From the NCBI RefSeq assembly GCF_047824785.1, contig NZ_CP181167.1, positions 2,046,001 through 2,110,000 on the forward strand: a stretch of 64,000 nt of DNA. The letters run 5' to 3'. Numbering within the stretch: the stretch's first letter is position 1; every line of letters begins with the position of its first letter. Below, in pieces: positions 28,153 to 36,710 of the stretch. This DNA is from Nitrobacter sp039808345 (lineage in GTDB: Bacteria; Pseudomonadota; Alphaproteobacteria; Rhizobiales; Xanthobacteraceae). Under the pieces are notes generated by a model. It searched no databases, had not been told where the DNA came from, and was given only the letters and a program-made list of their open reading frames with translations. The translations under genes and the position numbers were made by a program.

Positions 28153-28644
28153 TTACGCCTTCGCCAACCGGCGTTTCAGCCGCAGCATCGTCAGCGCTGC
28201 CCGCGCCGCGTGGCCGCCCTTGTTCAATTCGCCCGCCCGCGCCCTCGCCCACGCCTGATCATCGGTGTTGACGGTGATGATGCCATTGCCGAGAGCGATG
28301 CGACGTTGCACCGACAGATCCATCAGCGCGCGCGCGGATTCCGTCGAGACGATCTCGAAATGGATGGTGTCGCCCCGCACGACGCATCCGAGCGCGACCA
28401 CCGCATCGTAAGGCTCGCCGCTGCGCTCGGCCGCATCGAGCGCGAAGACGATGGCCGCGGGAATCTCCAGCGCGCCCGGAACGGTGACGACGTCATGACG
28501 GACGCCGGCAGATCGCAGTTCGGCGACCGCTCCTTCAAGCAACGCATCCTGGATGTCATCATAGAACCGCGCCTCCACGATCAGAACACGCGCGCCGGAG
28601 ACGCTCGTCTGATCCTTAAGCGGTGCGTGCCTTGCCTCTGCCAT
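28153..28644 (-). CDS. ribH: 6,7-dimethyl-8-ribityllumazine synthase
   Basis: Condenses a pyrimidinedione with dihydroxybutanone phosphate in the penultimate step of riboflavin synthesis; usually a pentamer or 60-mer. 163 residues with the family signatures VEARFYDDI, VTVPGALEIPAAI, GCVVRGDTIHFEIVS and GNGIITVNTDDQA. It lies between ribE and nusB on the same strand, 69 bases after ribE. Confidence 0.97.
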   Translation of the reverse strand: MAEARHAPLKDQTSVSGARVLIVEARFYDDIQDALLEGAVAELRSAGVRHDVVTVPGALEIPAAIVFALDAAERSGEPYDAVVALGCVVRGDTIHFEIVSTESARALMDLSVQRRIALGNGIITVNTDDQAWARARAGELNKGGHAARAALTMLRLKRRLAKA

Positions 28645-28713
28645 ACCTGCTCCGGTTCGCCGTGCCGGGCCTGCCCGGTATTGGTTCCGATAAAGAGGCC
28701 AGTAGCCCGCGTA

Positions 28714-29343
28714 TCATGCTTCCGTCAATGAATCGCTTTTCGTCTCGCTCAGGCGTGCGGCATAACGCGCCATCAGGTCGACCTCGATATTGACCTCGCT
28801 GTTCGGACGCCAATCCCCCAGCGTGGTAAGGCCGAGCGTGCGCGGAATCGTGAGCACCGAAAACGCCTCGTTCCGAACGCTGTTTACCGTCAGCGATACG
28901 CCGTCCAGTGTCACGGAGCCCTTGACGGCGATGAACCGCGCCAACCTGGGAGCGGCAGAGAATTCGAAGCGCGCCATGCCGTGCTGATCGTCTCGCGTCA
29001 GGATGGTCGCGATTCCATCGACGTGACCCGCAACAATATGGCCGCCAAGCTCGTCCCCGATCTTCAACGCGCGTTCAAGATTAAGCCGCGTTCCCACAGC
29101 CCAGTGCTTCGCCGTCGTCACATCGAGCGTTTCCGCCCCGACATCGACATCAAACCAGGTCAAGCCGCCGGCGACGCCGGAGGCGACGACCGTCAGACAT
29201 GCGCCGTTGCAGGCGATCGACGCGCCGTCCGCGATAGTGGCTTGATCGTAGTGACAGAGGATGCGGAGGCGGTGCAGCCGGTTCTGCGCCGTGCGCGTCA
29301 CGCTTTCGATCTCGCCGATGTCTGTCACTATGCCGGTGAACAT
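28714..29343 (-). CDS. ribE: Riboflavin synthase alpha chain
   Basis: Dismutates two lumazine molecules to riboflavin. 209 residues in two homologous barrel halves: the first opens with MFTGIVTDIGEIES and holds NGACLTV, the second opens near GGHIVAGHVDG and holds DGVSLTVNSV. The start at 29343 gives the invariant MFTGIV; a longer open frame to 29463 was discarded because it runs into the repeat and lacks homology. Confidence 0.96.
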   Translation of the reverse strand: MFTGIVTDIGEIESVTRTAQNRLHRLRILCHYDQATIADGASIACNGACLTVVASGVAGGLTWFDVDVGAETLDVTTAKHWAVGTRLNLERALKIGDELGGHIVAGHVDGIATILTRDDQHGMARFEFSAAPRLARFIAVKGSVTLDGVSLTVNSVRNEAFSVLTIPRTLGLTTLGDWRPNSEVNIEVDLMARYAARLSETKSDSLTEA

Positions 29344-29437
29344 CAGAACCTTCCGAATCCAGTACTTCCGCGGCGGCCGAAAGAGGTAGATGTCCGGTGC
29401 TGGGACGGGCATGACGGCTTCAAGCGCAACTCCATTT

Positions 29438-29536
29438 ATAGCGTTTTCGAACGAAGTGGACACCGGTTCGCGTGAAGAAAACGCGACCAGATAAGGATTA
29501 CCGGAGCATGGCCGGATTCAACTTGATCGGTTCATG
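29438..29536. repeat. Dispersed repeat (module A plus C variant)
   Basis: TATAGCGTTTTCGAACGAAG and CCGGTTCGCGTGAAGAAAAC, then GAGCATGGCCGGATTCAACT and TGATCGGTTCATGTTCTGG. The last part overlaps the 3' end of ribD and encodes its final residues (QNMNRSS) and the TGA stop. Confidence 0.85.
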
Positions 29537-30690
29537 TTCTGGACACGTTCGTAGATCGCGAGAGCGTCCTGATCCAGCGTCTCGCCCGCACGCATCCTGA
29601 ATCGCGGCGACCCGGTAATGGCGGTCAGCGGCAAGGTCCCGAGCGCGGCCACGCCGTCGTCGCCGATCGGATCCGGACCGCGCAGCAGCCACGCTTCGTC
29701 AACCAGCGCCGCCGTGACAAACGACGATGCAACGCGCGCGCCGCCTTCAACCACCAGCCGGGTGACACCGCTTTCCGAGAGAGCGCGGAGTACCGCCACG
29801 AGATCGAGCCCGGTCGCGCCTGCCGCGAGCGGAACGCGTATTACCCGCACGCCGGCCGCGCCGAGCTTCATCGCCCTTGATGCTTCGGCAACTTCCGAGG
29901 TCATGACCCAAAGCGGGGTTTCGCGCGCGGACTGGACAAGGCGGCTGCTCTCCGGGATGCGCAGCGCGTGATCCAGAACCACGCGGAGCGGCGAGCGCTT
30001 TTCCATGCCGGGAAGCCGGCAGGTCAGGAGAGGATCGTCAGCCAGGACGGTGCCGATGCCGACCAGGATCGCGCTGCACTGCGCGCGCAGAAGATGCGCC
30101 CGCGCCCTCGCCGCCTCGCCTGTGATGGCGACCGGCACGCCTCCTGCGGCAGCGATCTTTCCGTCGCTGGACAAAGCGAGCTTGAGAATGATGTGCGGAC
30201 GCCTGTCCCGGACCCGCCGGAAATGTCCGGCATGATGGTGCGCCGCCTCGGCCGCGCAAAGTCCGACCTCCACCGATACGCCAGCAGCCCGCAATCGCGC
30301 ATGGCCCTGCCCGGAGACTTCGGGAGTGGGGTCCTCGATCGCGGATACGACCCGCGTAATGCCGGCCGCGATCACGGCGTCCGCGCAAGGCGGCGTTTTT
30401 CCCACATGAGAACACGGCTCCAGCGTGACGTACAATGTCGCGCCGCGCGCCGCCTCTCCCGCGCGCCGCAGCGCCTCGGCTTCCGCGTGCGGACGCCCTC
30501 CCGGCTGGGTCCAGCCGCGGCCGACGATAACACCGTCCTTCACGATGACGGCGCCCACGGCCGGGTTGGGCGCGCTCGCGCCCAGGCTGCGGCGGCCGAG
30601 CGCAAGCGCCAGCTGCATGAAGTGCAAATCGACGGCCCTCTCCGTTCGGAGACCAGCGACGTGCTGCTCCTCCAGAACGCCGAAGATCAT
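29518..30690 (-). CDS. ribD: Bifunctional riboflavin deaminase/reductase
   Basis: Catalyses the second and third steps of riboflavin synthesis from GTP. 390 residues: N-terminal cytidine-deaminase-like domain with zinc ligands in PHAEAEAL and PCSHVGKTPPC (about residues 68-100), and a C-terminal NADPH-dependent reductase domain (about 160-385; LKLALSSDGKIA, VVEGGARVASSF). The start overlaps the nrdR stop (ATGA). The last seven codons and the stop fall in a dispersed repeat, so the C-terminus is not the ancestral one. Confidence 0.95.
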   Translation of the reverse strand: MIFGVLEEQHVAGLRTERAVDLHFMQLALALGRRSLGASAPNPAVGAVIVKDGVIVGRGWTQPGGRPHAEAEALRRAGEAARGATLYVTLEPCSHVGKTPPCADAVIAAGITRVVSAIEDPTPEVSGQGHARLRAAGVSVEVGLCAAEAAHHHAGHFRRVRDRRPHIILKLALSSDGKIAAAGGVPVAITGEAARARAHLLRAQCSAILVGIGTVLADDPLLTCRLPGMEKRSPLRVVLDHALRIPESSRLVQSARETPLWVMTSEVAEASRAMKLGAAGVRVIRVPLAAGATGLDLVAVLRALSESGVTRLVVEGGARVASSFVTAALVDEAWLLRGPDPIGDDGVAALGTLPLTAITGSPRFRMRAGETLDQDALAIYERVQNMNRSS

Positions 30691-31169
30691 TTGCGAAGCG
30701 GAACCCGCCGCGGGTCGTCCTCGCTGGAGAGTTCACCCAGGACCGCCTCGAAATCCTTGGCCTCGCGGAAATTGCGGTAGACCGAGGCGAAGCGCACATA
30801 GGCCACGTCGTCGAGGCTGCGCAGGTGCTCCATGACGATCTCGCCGATGGTTTCGGACGAAATTTCGGCCTCACCGCCACTTTCGAGTTCGCGAACGATG
30901 GCCGAGACCAAGGTTTCGATGCGCTCGGGTTCGACCGGACGCTTGCGCAGGCTGATCTGCAGCGAGCGTACCAGCTTGTCCCGATCGAACGGCACCCGCC
31001 GGCCGTTGCGCTTGATCACCGTGAGCTCCCGCAGCTGCACCCGCTCAAACGTCGTGAACCGGAAATTGCAGGCCATGCAGACCCGCCTGCGCCGGATGAC
31101 GGCGGAATCCTCGGTCGGCCGGGAATCCTTGACCTGCGTATCCAAACTGTTGCAGCTCGGGCAGCGCAT
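30687..31169 (-). CDS. nrdR: Transcriptional repressor NrdR
   Basis: Represses ribonucleotide reductase genes in response to ATP/dATP. 160 residues: N-terminal zinc ribbon (CPSCNS ... CMAC) and an ATP-cone domain (RNGRRVPFDRDKLVRSL onwards). It is upstream of and overlaps ribD by four bases, the usual order in this group of bacteria. Confidence 0.97.
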   Translation of the reverse strand: MRCPSCNSLDTQVKDSRPTEDSAVIRRRRVCMACNFRFTTFERVQLRELTVIKRNGRRVPFDRDKLVRSLQISLRKRPVEPERIETLVSAIVRELESGGEAEISSETIGEIVMEHLRSLDDVAYVRFASVYRNFREAKDFEAVLGELSSEDDPRRVPLRK

Positions 31170-31343
31170 CTCTCAATTCACCTTGCCATCGCCGGAGCAG
31201 CCGTTAGAGGCCCCGTGGGCCATACGGCTCTCTTACACCCGGATAACTTATCATTTTCAATCAGGTGAGCGCGTCAGTTAATTCAGGAGATGACGCTGAA
31301 AGTTTCGAAACGTCACCGGCCTTCCCGACCTTCATGCGCGAGT

Positions 31344-32651
31344 TCATCTATCCAGATAGATCGGAAAGCGATCCGTCAGCGCCTTGACCTTCTCCTTCAC
31401 CGCCGCCTCGACCAGTGGGGCCTTGCCGTCCTCGGCCTGTGCGATGGCCGTGAGCACTTCCGCTATCAGGCCGCCGACCTGTTTGAATTCGCTCACTCCG
31501 AAGCCACGCGTGGTGGTGGCTGGCGTACCGAGACGCAGGCCCGAGGTCACGAACGGCTTTTCGGGATCGAAGGGAATGCCGTTCTTGTTGCAGGTCAGGC
31601 CGGCGCGAACCAGCGCCTTTTCCGAAACGTTGCCTTTCAGCCCCTTGGGACGCAAATCCACCAGCATCAGGTGGTTGTCTGTGCCGCCGGACACGATATC
31701 GAAACCATGACCACGTAGGCTTTCAGCAAGCGCCTTGGCGTTTTCGACGACGTTCTTCGCGTAGATCTTGAAGTCCGGTCGCAGCGCCTCGCCGAGCGCC
31801 ACGGCCTTGGCGGCGATGACATGCATCAGCGGACCGCCCTGCAACCCCGGAAAAATGGCCGAATTGAACTTCTTGGCGAGCGCTTCATCATTGCACAGGA
31901 TGAGACCCCCTCGCGGGCCGCGTAGCGACTTGTGGGTCGTGGTTGTCGTCACATGCGCGTGCGGCACCGGCGATGCATGGACACCGCCGGCAACCAGGCC
32001 CGCGAAGTGCGCCATATCCACCATCAGATAGGCGCCGACGCTGTCGGCGATCTCGCGAAAGCGCTTGAAATCCCATGGCCGCGAATAGGCTGAGCCGCCG
32101 GCAATGATCAGCTTCGGCTTCACCTCCTCGGCGCGGCGGGCCACCTCGTCCATATCGATCAGGTGATCGTCGCGCCGCACAGTATAGTGCGCGACCTTGA
32201 ACCACTTGCCGGACATGTTGACCGGCGCGCCATGCGTCAGGTGCCCTCCGGCGGCAAGGTCGAGCCCCATGAAGGTATCGCCCGGCTGCAGCAGCGCCAG
32301 AAACACCGCCTGGTTCATCTGGCTGCCCGAATTCGGCTGGACGTTGGCAAAACGGGCGCCGAACAGCTTTTTGGCGCGCTCGATCGCCAGTGTTTCGGCG
32401 ACATCCACCCATTCGCATCCGCCGTAATAGCGCGCGCCCGGATAACCCTCCGCGTACTTGTTGGTCATCACCGAGCCCTGCGCCTCCAGAACCGCACGGC
32501 TGACAATGTTCTCCGACGCGATCAGCTCGATCTCGTGACGCTGACGGCCCAGTTCGCCTTTGATCGCGGCGGCGATCTCCGGATCGGCTTCGGCCAGCGT
32601 GGCCGCGAAGAAAGGATCAGGGGCGGAGGCGGTTTTGGCGGAAGAATCCAT
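31344..32651 (-). CDS. glyA: Serine hydroxymethyltransferase
   Basis: PLP enzyme that converts serine and tetrahydrofolate to glycine and methylene-THF, the main source of one-carbon units. 435 residues from the ATG at 32651 (a GAGG lies upstream). Key features: HEIELIASEN near the N-terminus, NVQPNSGSQMN, the PLP-binding DMAHFAGLV, and the Schiff-base lysine in TTTTHKSLRGPRGG. The upstream reading to 32741 is not used. It is 174 bases upstream of nrdR on the same strand. Confidence 0.98.
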   Translation of the reverse strand: MDSSAKTASAPDPFFAATLAEADPEIAAAIKGELGRQRHEIELIASENIVSRAVLEAQGSVMTNKYAEGYPGARYYGGCEWVDVAETLAIERAKKLFGARFANVQPNSGSQMNQAVFLALLQPGDTFMGLDLAAGGHLTHGAPVNMSGKWFKVAHYTVRRDDHLIDMDEVARRAEEVKPKLIIAGGSAYSRPWDFKRFREIADSVGAYLMVDMAHFAGLVAGGVHASPVPHAHVTTTTTHKSLRGPRGGLILCNDEALAKKFNSAIFPGLQGGPLMHVIAAKAVALGEALRPDFKIYAKNVVENAKALAESLRGHGFDIVSGGTDNHLMLVDLRPKGLKGNVSEKALVRAGLTCNKNGIPFDPEKPFVTSGLRLGTPATTTRGFGVSEFKQVGGLIAEVLTAIAQAEDGKAPLVEAAVKEKVKALTDRFPIYLDR

Positions 32652-32831
32652 GCAAAAAATATCCTCGGCAGCGCAGACCGTGATGCACGGGTGCGAACAG
32701 CAATAGCGGATGGTCGAAGCGGCCTCCGCCAGATAGCACATCGAATCGGAGCGGCCAAGGTGTTGCGGCTCGGCTTCGACATCCGGCCAATATATGGTGG
32801 ATGCCTGTCGCGAAATCCCGGCGGGGAACTT

Positions 32832-32999
32832 TTATTCCTGCTTTTCCAGGCGATGCCGCACGGCAGCCAGCGACGGCCCTACCTCGGAAATCGTCTCCAG
32901 CAGCCTCTCGCGGGATACGTTCAGCCGGCTTGCCCAAAGCTCGGTCTGGGCGCTGTCATTCGGGTCCACCGCGACCGCGGGCTTCTGGTACGTGGACAT
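32832..32999 (-). CDS. DUF3606 family protein
   Basis: 55 residues: DPNDSAQTELWASRLNVSRE, then LLETISEVGPSLAAVRHRLE. This is the DUF3606 pattern (two helices, WxxxxxVxxxxLxxxVxxVGxxxxxVR). Function is unknown. An ATG at 33029 adds ten residues and cannot be excluded; neither start has a strong ribosome site. Confidence 0.7.
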   Translation of the reverse strand: MSTYQKPAVAVDPNDSAQTELWASRLNVSRERLLETISEVGPSLAAVRHRLEKQE

Positions 33000-33029
33000 T
33001 ACGGAGGCGACTGTGACAAGCCGGATCAT

Positions 33030-33573
33030 CCCGCAATTCTAGCAGGCACACGGCGTTCCGCCACCCTGCCCGGCAACCACGGTTAAGATCCGGTGCTCTA
33101 CTTCGGAAAATAGTGGCCAACCGTCAGCCAGAACACCCGCGCCAGTGATCCTCTCGCGGTTGCCCGCTTGGCTGATCCTGTATCAAGAGAACCATCGTGC
33201 CGGCGTTCGTGCCCGGTGGAGCAATCAAGGCCGTGATCGACCAGCCGTCGTGAGGGGGTATAGCGGCCCCGGGCATGGCGCTCGGCAATGAGCGCCTGCT
33301 CGTACTCGTCGGACGATGAAAAGAGGCAGGCGAAGCCGCCACGCGCCACCGTCGCCGCGGTTTCGAGCGACATGATATCGTTTCGAGTGTTGCTGCGTGA
33401 GATCATCATGAACGAAGCCTATGAGTCGCATGGTAAACAAACGATTAACCCGCAACGGGTGGGGCCGCGACCTGCCCGAAACGCCTTCCACTTATCCCCG
33501 CCACATGACAAGTGATTGACAAATCCGGGTGCCCGCAGCGCAGGGTCAAGTCCCGCGACGAGGAAAAGTTCAA
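33030..33573. other. 544-base gap with at most one weak small gene
   Basis: The only frame worth naming is on the minus strand, 33098-33409, 103 residues (MSLETAATVARGG near its start, then DEYEQALIAERHARGRYT). Its first 40 residues look protein-like, the rest is Arg/Ser/Gly-rich and overlaps a second frame with a hydrophobic stretch (GWSITALIAPPG), as if a frameshift had split one gene. I do not recognise it. No repeat or RNA gene is seen. Confidence 0.35.
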
Positions 33574-34575
33574 GTGGATCGGGTTTTTCAGATTTTCATT
33601 GCTTCGGTGGACGCCGATCTGGAGGAGCGTCAGGCCGTCGGCAGCACGCTGGCAAAGGCAGGATACATGCCCGCCGGCATGGAATCGTTTCCGGTCACCG
33701 ATCAGCAGCAACTGGACTATATCAAGCGGATCATCGATCGCAGCGACTATTACATCATCATCGTCGGCCGCCGTTACGGCTCTCTGTCGGATCATGAGCT
33801 GACTTTCGCGGAAAATGCCTTCGCGTATGCGCGATCAAAGGACATTCCGATACTTGCGTTCCTTCCGGAAAAGCCGGGCCACGCCACGGGCGGAGCGATC
33901 GAGCCGGAGCTTCCGCTGAAAGAAAAGCTCGACGCTTTCAAAGCCCGGTTGAGCAGCAGCCGCATCGTCGAATTCTGGAGCAACGGAAACGATCTTTGCA
34001 TGAAAGCCATGATGGCCGTCGCAACCGCCGTGAATTTGAAACCCGGCGTGGGCTGGATACGCGGCGACCAGGCCGCCAATCCCAAGCATTTTCAGGAACT
34101 GGAAAAGCTACGGACCGAGAATGCGGATCTGCGCCAGAAGCTTGCCGCGCTCGAGAATGACGGGTCGTCGCCTCACCCGACCGAGGCGGAGCCGGACAAC
34201 TCAATTACCGTGGAATTTCTCGTCTACCGGTCGGAGGAAGGGGCTCCGGACTCGATATCGCGGCCGGTCCTGTTGGGCGACCTTTTTGCCGGGCTTTATG
34301 GCCATCTCCTCAAAAGCCCGTCCGAAGCCTACGTTCGGGAGCTTGTCGGATACTGGTACCGGCAGAAGCTTCACATCTCCGATTATTGCGAACTCAGCGA
34401 AAAGAGCGCGGTCATCATCCGGGATAGGTTGGAAGCTCTTGGTTTGATCAAGCCCCGGTCGATCATGGCGGGCTTTTCCAATCACGTCGTCTGGCCGCTG
34501 ACCGAAAAGGGACGACGGTTTTCCGAGTCGGGGCACCTGCCCAGAATCGGTCACTCAGGCTCCACCGCAACCTGA
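33574..34575 (+). CDS. DUF4062 protein with C-terminal winged helix
   Basis: 333 residues. The N-terminus is a DUF4062 domain: VFQIFIASVDADLEERQAV, PAGMESFPVTDQQQLDYIKR, IIDRSDYYIIIVGRRYGS, and AYARSKDIPILAF. This fold resembles TIR and nucleoside-deoxyribosyltransferase domains. A coiled-coil follows (HFQELEKLRTENADLRQKLA, about residues 168-190), then a winged-helix-like end (LSEKSAVIIRDRLEALGLIK ... WPLTEKGRRF). The start is a GTG with AGGA nine bases upstream. It is a single gene beside tRNA-Leu. Such proteins occur among defence-related genes, but a defence role here is inference. Confidence 0.78.
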   Translation: MDRVFQIFIASVDADLEERQAVGSTLAKAGYMPAGMESFPVTDQQQLDYIKRIIDRSDYYIIIVGRRYGSLSDHELTFAENAFAYARSKDIPILAFLPEKPGHATGGAIEPELPLKEKLDAFKARLSSSRIVEFWSNGNDLCMKAMMAVATAVNLKPGVGWIRGDQAANPKHFQELEKLRTENADLRQKLAALENDGSSPHPTEAEPDNSITVEFLVYRSEEGAPDSISRPVLLGDLFAGLYGHLLKSPSEAYVRELVGYWYRQKLHISDYCELSEKSAVIIRDRLEALGLIKPRSIMAGFSNHVVWPLTEKGRRFSESGHLPRIGHSGSTAT

Positions 34576-34637
34576 TCAACCGCGCGCAGGCGGTTTTGAC
34601 AAGGAAACGTGGATGTTTCTCGATCCGTCTTGTCAGG

Positions 34638-34722
34638 TGGTGCGCTCGAAAGGACTCGAACCTTCACGATGTTACTCACTGCCACCTCAAGGCAGCGCGT
34701 CTACCAATTCCGCCACGAGCGC
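34638..34722 (-). tRNA. tRNA-Leu (anticodon GAG)
   Basis: A class II tRNA on the minus strand with a 7-bp acceptor stem (GCGCTCG/CGAGCGC), discriminator A and encoded CCA. The anticodon stem CTGCC/GGCAG encloses the loop TTGAGGT, so the anticodon is GAG (34688-34686). It has the long variable arm typical of leucine tRNAs and a normal TTCGAGT T-loop. Its 3' end faces the DUF4062 gene 62 bases away. Confidence 0.97.
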
Positions 34723-34850
34723 AAAATCGGGTCAGGCTCGCCGCCGGACCGATCGACGGCACCGATGTAACAAAACAATGATGGAGGGACAAGGCCCCGC
34801 GAGACCTCCCTCTTCCCGACCGGTGGATTGCAAGGCAGCCGGGGAAAGCG

Positions 34851-35108
34851 TTACCGGCGGTCCGGTGCGCGCGGCAGCATCTGTTTGACTTCGACCGTGA
34901 TGCGGTTCCGGTTGACCATCACGACGCCGCTGGCGATCGGCAGGTTATTGGCCAGGATCTTGACCTCGTCCTGCTCGGTGGCGTCAAGCTCGATGATGGC
35001 GCCACGGCTGAGCCGCATGACCTGATGAACAGGCATGGACGTGGTGCCCAGAACCACCATCAGATCGACCGATACTTTATCGAGTGTCGCCACGAAATAC
35101 AGACTCAC
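34851..35108 (-). CDS. FliN/SpoA-domain protein
   Basis: 85 residues with one surface-presentation-of-antigens (SpoA) domain: KVSVDLMVVLGTTSMPVHQV, then MRLSRGAIIELDATEQDEVK, and ILANNLPIASGVVMVNRNRI, which match the C-terminal part of FliN motor-switch proteins. It starts with GTG; a second in-frame GTG at 35093 is as likely. There are no other flagellar genes in the window. It is divergent from lipB with 49 bases between. Confidence 0.85.
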   Translation of the reverse strand: MSLYFVATLDKVSVDLMVVLGTTSMPVHQVMRLSRGAIIELDATEQDEVKILANNLPIASGVVMVNRNRITVEVKQMLPRAPDRR

Positions 35109-35157
35109 GAACCGTGCAAATTGCTACGGTTCCAGACCACCACATGATGGTTAGCCA

Positions 35158-35853
35158 ATGATTAACAGCCGCCAGACCCTTGATTTGAAGCTGTTCGCGG
35201 CCTCCCCCGGCGATCCCGTGGACTGGCGGCGGTCGGATCATCCCGTGCCCTATCCGGAAGCGGTCGAGGCGATGGAAAGGCGCGCCGCGGCGATCGCCTC
35301 GGGCGAGGCTCCTGAGCAGGTCTGGCTGCTGGAGCATCCGCCGCTTTACACCTCCGGCACCAGCGGGCGCGAAGCCGATCTGGTGAAGGCCCGCTTTCCG
35401 CTATTTTCGACCGGCCGTGGCGGCCAGATTACCTATCACGGCCCCGGCCAGCGCATCGCCTATGTCATGCTGGATCTGAAGCGCCGCCGTCCCGACGTGC
35501 GGGCGTTCATCGCCAGTCTGGAGGAATGGATCATCCGCACGCTCGACGCCTTCGGCGTCAAAGGAGAAAGGCGCGAGGAACGGGTCGGCGTCTGGGTGGC
35601 GCGCCCGGACAAGGGGCCGGGCCATGAGGACAAGATCGCGGCGATCGGCGTGCGGTTGCGCCGTTGGGTATCGTTCCACGGCGTCTCGCTCAATGTCGAT
35701 CCCGATCTCAGCCATTTCGCCGACATCGTGCCCTGCGGCGTCACCGACCCGCGTTACGGCGTGACGAGCCTCGCGGACCTTGGTTTGCGTGTCAGGCTGA
35801 CTGATGTCGATGACGCCTTGAAGCGTGCCTTCGGCGAAGTTTTCAGCTCCTGA
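35158..35853 (+). CDS. lipB: Octanoyl-ACP:protein N-octanoyltransferase
   Basis: Transfers octanoate from ACP to lipoyl domains of 2-oxoacid dehydrogenases, the first step of lipoate synthesis. 231 residues with EQVWLLEHPPLYTSGTSG, GRGGQITYHGPGQ (substrate-binding loop), KIAAIGVRLRRWVSFHGVSL with the catalytic lysine, and VPCGVTDPRYGVTSL with the catalytic cysteine. It stands alone, head-to-head with the FliN-like gene. Confidence 0.97.
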   Translation: MINSRQTLDLKLFAASPGDPVDWRRSDHPVPYPEAVEAMERRAAAIASGEAPEQVWLLEHPPLYTSGTSGREADLVKARFPLFSTGRGGQITYHGPGQRIAYVMLDLKRRRPDVRAFIASLEEWIIRTLDAFGVKGERREERVGVWVARPDKGPGHEDKIAAIGVRLRRWVSFHGVSLNVDPDLSHFADIVPCGVTDPRYGVTSLADLGLRVRLTDVDDALKRAFGEVFSS

Positions 35854-36411
35854 ACTTTTCCAGCATAGCCGCCACGTAGTTATGCCTCGCCAGCGGCGGA
35901 GAACTTCTTACTTGCATGGCGACAAGCTGTTTCGTCCTCAAAACCTGTAGGTCATGCTGAGAAATACGTTGCGCGGTGCGCCCCAGGTATAGGAGCCATA
36001 AAAGTCCGCGAGATTGATGTATCTCCTGTCGAACAGATTGCCGACATTGAGCGTCGCCGACAGATTGTCGGTGAATTTATAGCGCGCCATCAGATCCACC
36101 ACCCAATAGCTCGGCGCGGTGAACAGCGCCGTCCCATAGACCGGGTTTCTCATATTACCCCAGGTTATATCCATCCAACGCGCGCCGCCGCCCAGTGTGA
36201 GACCGTCCAAGGCACCGTCGAACTTGTACGTATTGTAGATCGTGAATTGATTCTCGGGCGTTATCGTCGCGACCTTGATACTGTTCAGACGCGATATCCT
36301 GTGCGTGAAACCTCCATGCAGTTGCCAGTTCTGCGTGATGTACCCTGAGGTGGTGCCGGTTTCTGAGACAGGGGCATAAGGTGGATCGCCCGATGAAAAG
36401 GACGATCCGGT

Positions 36412-36693
36412 ATGAAGACACGCAGACGATTTACGGCTGAGTTCAAGGCCAAGGTTGCGCTTGAGGCGATCCGTGGCGAGCGGACGATTTCGGAACTGGC
36501 GACAAAGCACCAGCTTCATCCGAACCAGATTACGCAGTGGAAACGGCAGGCCATCGAGAACCTGGCCAAGACGTTCGACGACAAGGCTGCTGATGCGCAG
36601 GTCGGCCGGGAAGCCGAGGTGACCAAGCTGCACGCCAAGATTGGCCAGCTTGTCGTTGAGCGGGATTTTTTGGCCAAGGCCTTCGATCGCTGA
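36412..36693 (+). CDS. IS-A OrfA (HTH transposase subunit)
   Basis: 93 residues. N-terminal helix-turn-helix (RRRFTAEFKAKVALEAIRGE, then ELATKHQLHPNQITQWKRQA) that binds the inverted repeats, and a C-terminal leucine-zipper-like helix (VTKLHAKIGQLVVERDFLAK) for multimerisation. The sequence T-TTT-TTG at 36666-36672, in register with its codons, can shift ribosomes by -1 into orfB. Confidence 0.93.
   Translation: MKTRRRFTAEFKAKVALEAIRGERTISELATKHQLHPNQITQWKRQAIENLAKTFDDKAADAQVGREAEVTKLHAKIGQLVVERDFLAKAFDR
36666..36672 (+). promoter_or_regulatory. Likely -1 frameshift heptamer of IS-A
   Basis: TTTTTTG in the zero frame reads GA(T TTT TTG), a U-UUU-UUG slippery heptamer. After a -1 slip, translation continues without a stop through the orfA/orfB gap into orfB, giving the OrfAB transposase. 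A frame-fused OrfAB is the active transposase in the IS3 family; that this site does it is inference from sequence. Confidence 0.75.
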
Positions 36694-36710
36694 GCCTGGA
36701 TCGGAGGAGA

